Positions 60,101 to 64,000 of a stretch of 64,000 bases of DNA are shown here, in pieces (the stretch's first letter is position 1; each line of letters opens with the position of its first letter). Location of the stretch: contig NZ_QLMA01000006.1 of assembly GCF_003259435.1 (NCBI RefSeq), forward strand, positions 485,611 through 549,610, given 5' to 3'. The translations under genes were made by a program, and so were the position numbers. The DNA is from Chitinophaga dinghuensis. Lineage in GTDB: Bacteria; Bacteroidota; Bacteroidia; Chitinophagales; Chitinophagaceae. A model generated the notes under the pieces. The model made no database searches. It had not been told where the DNA came from and saw only the letters and a list, made by a program, of their open reading frames with translations.

Positions 60101-63100
60101 AGTATATGGTAACGCGAACTTCGGTGCTTCTTCTATCAACGATCCTAAAGCGAAAGTAACAGTAGCAGTAGGCGATAGCGTAGTACTCAGATGGACCATT
60201 ACTAACGGTGTATGTGCGGATTCTTACGATGAAATGAGCATCGTGAACTTCGCAGACGCAGTAAAAGCGAATGCGGGTATCGACCAGAAAGCTTGCGCTC
60301 AGACTACTCCATTCACGCTCGACGGTAACACCGCTACTCCGGCTACCGCTATCGGCAGATGGACCGTAGTATATGGTGCTGCTAACTTTAGTACCTCTTC
60401 TATCAATGATCCTAAAGCAAAAATAAATGTAGCGATCGGCGACAGCATAGTGCTGCGTTGGACCATTACTAACGGCGTATGTGCTGACTCCTATGACGAG
60501 GTTAGCATTGTAAACTATGCTGATGCAGTAAAAGCAAATGCCGGTATCGATCAGAAAGCCTGCGCTCAGACGACAGCCTTCACACTCGACGGTAACACCG
60601 CTACCCCAGCTACTGCGATCGGCAGATGGACCGTAGTATATGGTGCTGCTAACTTCGGTACCTCTTCTATCAACGACCCTAAAGCGAAAGTAACAGTTGC
60701 AATAGGTGACAGTGTGGTACTTCGTTGGACCATTACAAACGGCGTATGTGCGGATTCTTACGATGAAATGAGCATCGTGAACTTTGCCGAAGCAGTAAAA
60801 GCAAATGCTGGCATCGACCAGAAGGTTTGCGCTCAGGCTACTCCGTTCACGCTCGACGGTAACACCGCGACTCCGGCTACTGCGATCGGCAGATGGACCG
60901 TAGTATATGGTGCTGCTAACTTCGGTGCTTCTTCTATCAACGATCCTAAAGCAAAAATAAATGTAGCTATCGGCGACAGCGTAGTGCTGCGTTGGACCAT
61001 TACTAACGGCGTATGTGCTGACTCTTATGACGAGGTTAGCATTGTAAACTATGCCGAAGCAGTAAAAGCAAATGCTGGTATCGACCAGAAAGCTTGCGCT
61101 CAGACTACTCCGTTCACACTCGACGGTAACACCGCTACCCCAGCTACCGCTATCGGCAGATGGACTGTAGTATATGGTGCTGCTAACTTCGGTACTTCTT
61201 CTATTAATGATCCTAAAGCTCAGGTGACTGTCGCGGTAGGTGACAGCGTAGTACTCAGATGGACGATCGTAAATGGTAATTGTGCCGATTCTTACGATGA
61301 AATGAGCATCGTGAACTTTGCTGATGCTGTAAAAGCGAATGCTGGCATCGACCAGAAAGCTTGCGCTCAGGCTACTCCGTTCACCCTGGATGGTAACACC
61401 GCTACTCCAGCTACTGCTATCGGCAGATGGACTGTAGTATATGGTGCCGCTAACTTCGGTACTTCTTCTATCAACGACCCTAAAGCGAAAGTAACAGTAG
61501 CAGTAGGTGATAGCGTGGTACTTCGTTGGACCATTACAAACGGCGTATGTGCGGATTCTTACGATGAAATAAGCATCGTGAACTTCGCTGAAGCAGTGAA
61601 AGCTAATGCTGGTATCGACCAGAAAGCTTGCGCTCAGGCTACTCCGTTCACCCTGGATGGTAACACCGCTACCCCAGCTACCGCTATCGGCAGATGGACC
61701 GTAGTATATGGTAATGCCAACTTCGGTACCTCTTCTATCAATGATCCTAAAGCACAGGTAACTGTAGCAGTAGGCGACAGTGTAGTACTTCGTTGGACCA
61801 TTACTAACGGCGTATGTGCGGATTCTTACGATGAAATGAGCATCGTGAACTTTGCTGATGCAGTGAAAGCTAATGCTGGCATCGACCAGAAAGCTTGTGC
61901 TCAGACGACAGCCTTCACGCTCGACGGTAACACCGCTACTCCAACTACCGCTATCGGCAGATGGACCGTAGTATATGGTGCTGCTAACTTTGGTACCTCT
62001 TCTATCAATGATCCTAAAGCACAGGTAACTGTAGCGGTAGGTGACAGTGTAGTACTCAGATGGACCATTACTAACGGCGTATGTGCGGATTCTTACGATG
62101 AAATGAGCATCGTGAACTTTGCTGATGCTGTAAAAGCGAATGCAGGTATAGACCAGAAGGTCTGCGCTCAGACTACTCCGTTCACCCTGGATGGTAATAC
62201 TGCCACTCCGGCTACTGCGATCGGCAGATGGACCGTAGTATATGGTGCTGCTAACTTCGGTACTTCTTCTATCAATGATCCTAAAGCGAAAATAAATGTA
62301 GCGATCGGCGACAGCGTAGTACTTCGTTGGACTATTACTAACGGCGTATGTGCGGATTCTTATGATGAGGTTAGCATTGTAAACTATGCTGAAGCAGTAA
62401 AAGCAAATGCTGGCATCGACCAGAAAGCTTGCGCTCAGACTACTCCATTTACCCTGGATGGTAACACCGCTACCCCAGCTACCGCTATCGGCAGATGGAC
62501 AGTAGTATATGGTGCTGCGAACTTTGGTACTTCTTCTATCAACGATCCTAAAGCTCAGGTAACTGTAGCTGTAGGTGACAGCGTAGTACTCAGATGGACG
62601 ATCGTAAATGGTAATTGTGCCGATTCTTACGATGAAATGAGCATCGTGAACTTTGCTGAAGCTGTGAAAGCTAACGCTGGCATCGACCAGAAAGCTTGCG
62701 CTCAGGCGACTCCGTTCACACTCGACGGTAACACCGCTACCCCAGCTACCGCTATCGGCAGATGGACCGTAGTATATGGTGCTGCTAACTTCGGTACCTC
62801 TTCTATCAATGATCCTAAAGCACAGGTAACTGTAGCGGTAGGTGACAGCGTAGTACTCAGATGGACAATCGTAAATGGTAATTGTGCAGATTCTTACGAT
62901 GAAATGAGCATCGTGAACTTTGCTGAAGCTGTGAAAGCTAACGCTGGCATCGACCAGAAAGCTTGCGCTCAGACTACTCCATTTACCCTGGATGGTAACA
63001 CCGCTACTCCAGCTACCGCTATCGGCAGATGGACTGTAGTATATGGTGCTGCGAACTTCGGTACCTCTTCTATCAATGATCCTAAAGCGAAAGTAACAGT

Positions 63101-64000
63101 AGCCGTAGGTGATAGCGTAGTACTCAGATGGACGATCGTAAATGGTAATTGTGCGGATACTTACGATGAAATGAGCATCGTGAACTTTGCCGAAGCTGTG
63201 AAAGCTAACGCTGGTATCGACCAGAAGGCTTGCGCTCAGGCTACTCCGTTCACACTCGACGGTAACACCGCTACTCCAGCTACTGCTATCGGCAGATGGA
63301 CCGTAGTATATGGTGCTGCGAACTTCGGTACCTCTTCTATCAACGATCCTAAAGCTCAGGTAACTGTAGCAGTAGGTGACAGTGTGGTACTTCGTTGGAC
63401 CATTACTAACGGCGTATGTGCGGATACTTACGATGAAATGAGCATCGTGAACTTCGCTGATGCTGTAAAAGCAAATGCTGGAATCGACCAGAAAGCTTGC
63501 GCTCAGGCTACTCCGTTCACACTCGACGGTAACACCGCTACTCCAGCTACCGCGATCGGCAGATGGACCGTAGTATATGGTGCTGCTAACTTCGGTACCT
63601 CTTCAATCAACGATCCTAAAGCTCAGGTAACTGTAGCCGTAGGTGACAGTGTGGTACTTCGTTGGACCATTACTAACGGCGTATGTGCGGATACTTACGA
63701 TGAAATGAGCATCGTGAACTTCGCCGAAGCAGTGAAAGCAAATGCTGGCATCGACCAGAAAGCTTGTGCTCAAACTACTCCGTTCACACTCGACGGTAAC
63801 ACCGCTACTCCAGCTACTGCTATCGGCAGATGGACCGTAGTATATGGTGCTGCTAACTTCGGTACTTCTTCTATCAATGATCCTAAAGCTCAGGTAACTG
63901 TAGCAGTAGGTGACAGTGTGGTACTCAGATGGACAATCGTAAATGGTAATTGTGCGGATACTTACGATGAGATGAGCATCGTGAACTTTGCCGAAGCAGT
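54105..64000 (+). CDS. Giant secreted repeat protein (PKD/Ig-like tandem repeats), 3' end beyond the window
   Basis: From ATG at 54105 an open frame runs to the window edge without a stop, at least 3298 codons. It starts with a signal peptide (MKRFLTLIFLILSSLLVRTT, cleavage near AQAQ). Residues 130-370 look like a jelly-roll/MAM-like module (VKVCPGSRYNFSAWFLNTN, GNDIAIDDIQF). Several Cys-containing Ig-like domains follow (370-1080), then 25 tandem repeats of 89 residues (period 267 bases). Each repeat has AGxDQKxC, TAIGRWTVVYG, SINDPKA, GDSVVLRWTI and NGxCADSYDE motifs with two Cys, probably one disulphide. This resembles Bacteroidota surface adhesins whose missing C-terminus carries a type IX (gliding CHU_C-like) sorting domain; that end is not visible here. 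Role in adhesion or gliding is inferred. Confidence 0.9.
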   Translation, partial: MKRFLTLIFLILSSLLVRTTAQAQVTNGVNGKAFMNLPETVCAGNFASMNAFIWGSGYTNTKVTWTITNSSGGSGGYTILYGSDGNNLVNQAPDNYKMNALTLQFNLKNVTYTISANITYKDSKGNTSTQTITKQIFSKDCSMAQCYRSDPKLGASDFKEDFGTFPINAGPKAYSDPTDPTAKVYYTPNMNIYTSTSGGNFDDNSYCIYWNTQVRSEWMRVMDHTQNGVAGVSNGGMLVANSAYEKIVFFEKTVKVCPGSRYNFSAWFLNTNTRQVFNSTCNQGNSDGYHYAGVTFQIVSAKNPTQILSEFKTYDVSMNLDPNGRQWLQYGGTFKITTDDNAVILRIRNDNPGGCGNDIAIDDIQFNYCPPDIQGYVDGLIEDRVTESVQCAGAPLDLTANGDAIAAYFQNPVYRWEFSYDQLNWSPLADSTGLNPTTGKIEVIRSGSNGPVLHFSPGALTGNPLQPIIRYYRLRVYEYRTDGKYDGDCGTPSSAITITILPKPIVKLSSSQVCQGTAVNLTVAGQYTEYVWQEPAEIAGRKDEAVIVTPMKDTKYLAWGIARYGNGRECYDTGSAWIKVDTPAIVKVTGGPLEICAGSTPVNFQISPDNNQYKIKWSSTWPATTIPVNSPAGDTTYASTTNQLNNIYPWHVGLNYFKATVTKGTCVTADSLPLMVYSQPVAKTNSSKMQQCNQAQFTMKATAPTSDQVGQWTFIRGVSNGTSTITNPSSPTTTVNITPAGTTDTLIWTVTNKGKSDCKSTDMIILFNSKPLTTSVNLTSTVVCANSGAIVDLQLNGTVPVNPGETGKWTSSVPAMVTFDDDTKYNTTAHIVGQTTTTNITLYWTITNGICTPGSTGSMTVRVKAPPTITITNTPVKACNNVPSVDLMITNSSSTISQYEIKTTGPNAMPGFAYVTGAWNTSWAKLPLAIPANTAPGIYNFILSVWENDGTGSPYAGCRKDVTFTVELSKPSTPPTGLTVSTASICDKGDVQLTINGGVLGTDPSGNANAVWKWYKGGCGTANGGVLVTPDVANADNSVVTFKNVTATTTYYVVAESTGSCGNSTCASTTITVYKSPVAATAGTDQKVCNQTTQFTLNGNTPSPTGATGTWTVLYGNATVITPTDPKSKVTVPVGDSSVLQWEISNGNCATTKATVTIVNYAIPVQADAGTDQKVCAQATPFTLNANTPSPSTAIGRWTVVYGAANFGTSSINDPKAKVTVAIGDSVVLRWTISNGNCATTSADVRIVNYANPILANAGTNQKACAQATPFVLSGNTPSPSTAIGRWTVTYGAATFNTSINNPNAQVNVAVGDSVVFRWTITNGNCAETYSEMSIVNYAQAVTANAGTDQKVCAQNTPFTLNGNTPTPATAIGRWTVVYGTANFGTSSINDPKANVSVAIGDSVVLRWTITNGNCATTSSDVRIVNYADAIKANAGTNLKACAQNTPFTMSANAASPSTAIGRWTVTYGSATFSPSINDPNAKVTVAIGDSVVLRWTITNGVCADSYSEISVVNFAQAVTANAGIDQKACAQNTAFTLNGNTATPATAIGRWTVVYGAANFGASSINDPKAKVTVAVGDSVVLRWTITNGVCADSYDEMSIVNFADAVKANAGLDQKVCAQATAFTLDGNVATPSTAIGRWTVVYGAANFGASSINDPKAKINVAIGDSVVLRWTITNGVCADSYDEVSIVNYANVVKANAGIDQKACAQTTAFTLDGNTATPATAIGRWTVVYGNANFGTSSINDPKAKVTVAVGDSVVLRWTITNGVCADSYDEMSIVNFADAVKANAGIDQKACAQTTAFTLDGNTATPATAIGRWTVVYGTPNFGTSSINDPKAKITVAVGDSVVLRWTITNGVCADSYDEVSIVNYADAVKANAGIDQKACAQTTAFTLDGNTATPATAIGRWTVVYGAANFGTSSINDPKAKINVAIGDSVVLRWTITNGVCADSYDEMSIVNFADAVKANAGIDQKACAQTTAFTLDGNTATPATAIGRWTVVYGNANFGASSINDPKAKVTVAVGDSVVLRWTITNGVCADSYDEMSIVNFADAVKANAGIDQKACAQTTPFTLDGNTATPATAIGRWTVVYGAANFSTSSINDPKAKINVAIGDSIVLRWTITNGVCADSYDEVSIVNYADAVKANAGIDQKACAQTTAFTLDGNTATPATAIGRWTVVYGAANFGTSSINDPKAKVTVAIGDSVVLRWTITNGVCADSYDEMSIVNFAEAVKANAGIDQKVCAQATPFTLDGNTATPATAIGRWTVVYGAANFGASSINDPKAKINVAIGDSVVLRWTITNGVCADSYDEVSIVNYAEAVKANAGIDQKACAQTTPFTLDGNTATPATAIGRWTVVYGAANFGTSSINDPKAQVTVAVGDSVVLRWTIVNGNCADSYDEMSIVNFADAVKANAGIDQKACAQATPFTLDGNTATPATAIGRWTVVYGAANFGTSSINDPKAKVTVAVGDSVVLRWTITNGVCADSYDEISIVNFAEAVKANAGIDQKACAQATPFTLDGNTATPATAIGRWTVVYGNANFGTSSINDPKAQVTVAVGDSVVLRWTITNGVCADSYDEMSIVNFADAVKANAGIDQKACAQTTAFTLDGNTATPTTAIGRWTVVYGAANFGTSSINDPKAQVTVAVGDSVVLRWTITNGVCADSYDEMSIVNFADAVKANAGIDQKVCAQTTPFTLDGNTATPATAIGRWTVVYGAANFGTSSINDPKAKINVAIGDSVVLRWTITNGVCADSYDEVSIVNYAEAVKANAGIDQKACAQTTPFTLDGNTATPATAIGRWTVVYGAANFGTSSINDPKAQVTVAVGDSVVLRWTIVNGNCADSYDEMSIVNFAEAVKANAGIDQKACAQATPFTLDGNTATPATAIGRWTVVYGAANFGTSSINDPKAQVTVAVGDSVVLRWTIVNGNCADSYDEMSIVNFAEAVKANAGIDQKACAQTTPFTLDGNTATPATAIGRWTVVYGAANFGTSSINDPKAKVTVAVGDSVVLRWTIVNGNCADTYDEMSIVNFAEAVKANAGIDQKACAQATPFTLDGNTATPATAIGRWTVVYGAANFGTSSINDPKAQVTVAVGDSVVLRWTITNGVCADTYDEMSIVNFADAVKANAGIDQKACAQATPFTLDGNTATPATAIGRWTVVYGAANFGTSSINDPKAQVTVAVGDSVVLRWTITNGVCADTYDEMSIVNFAEAVKANAGIDQKACAQTTPFTLDGNTATPATAIGRWTVVYGAANFGTSSINDPKAQVTVAVGDSVVLRWTIVNGNCADTYDEMSIVNFAEA
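57348..64000 (+). repeat. Tandem protein-coding repeat array, period 267 bp (three early 261-264-bp units)
   Basis: Aligning on the codons for G-R-W, units recur at 57429, 57690, 57957, 58221, 58488, 58752, 59019 and then exactly every 267 bases to 63825: 25 units, the last cut by the window edge. Spacing is 261 once and 264 twice among the early units and 267 elsewhere. Later units are almost identical in DNA, the first five clearly diverged. Confidence 0.95.

Noticed and set aside
57348..64000. CRISPR array or non-coding tandem repeat
   Set aside because: The 267-bp period is a multiple of three, the frame stays open and differences are mostly amino-acid conservative, so it is a coding repeat.

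Overview
The window looks like a chromosomal stretch from a Bacteroidota member, most likely of the Chitinophaga group. The evidence is a SusC/SusD pair, secretion-type C-terminal sorting sequence, TolC/RND efflux, TPR-fused regulators, and promoters of the TTG-N19-TAnnTTTG type. I saw no phage, plasmid, IS transposase or CRISPR array.

Layout. 1-3.6 kb: end of a TolC/RND efflux operon (RND gene cut by the left edge) and a hypothetical gene. 3.7-13 kb: aldo/keto reductase, Tat-exported toroid-fold protein, a phosphodiesterase with two LamG-like domains and a sorting tail, two outer-membrane barrel proteins and a TetA-like MFS pump. 13-20 kb: TPR histidine kinase, Lrp regulator divergent from a PLP histidine decarboxylase, MscS channel, histone-H1-like and KGG proteins, methyltransferase. 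20.4-22.3 kb: ArsR regulator with three START/AHSA1 proteins under a promoter covered by a long palindrome.

22.3-38.6 kb is the most interesting part: seven closely packed minus-strand genes preceded by a TPR-HTH regulator. They encode SusC, SusD, a GH2 beta-galactosidase, a GH63 YgjK-type alpha-glucosidase, a kinase fused to a class-III PLP phospho-lyase, a DUF1338 (HglS-type) 2-oxoadipate dioxygenase/decarboxylase, and an ALDH7-type aminoadipate-semialdehyde dehydrogenase. Read in transcription order this is an outside-to-inside route for glucosyl-galactosyl-hydroxylysine, the glycan-bearing amino acid of collagen: import, removal of glucose and galactose, phosphorylation of hydroxylysine, phospho-lyase cleavage to aminoadipate semialdehyde, oxidation, and disposal of 2-oxoadipate. 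The function is inferred from family membership and gene order; each enzyme assignment is individually well supported by motifs.

38.8-46.5 kb: DyP peroxidase, a seven-repeat propeller-like lipoprotein, four clustered plus one distant tRNA-Arg(ACG) genes with their own promoters and terminators, a GNAT acetyltransferase, and a stress module in which an ECF sigma/anti-sigma operon and a ferritin-like operon share the same promoter motif (CCCAAACTT-N15-CGTATATGAAA). 46.5-53.7 kb is housekeeping: rlmH, rhomboid protease, tilS, etfB-etfA, bifunctional nuclease, ispE, rplT and rpmI. From 54.1 kb to the right edge runs a single giant open frame (at least 3298 codons) for a secreted protein ending, within the window, in 25 tandem repeats of about 89 residues.
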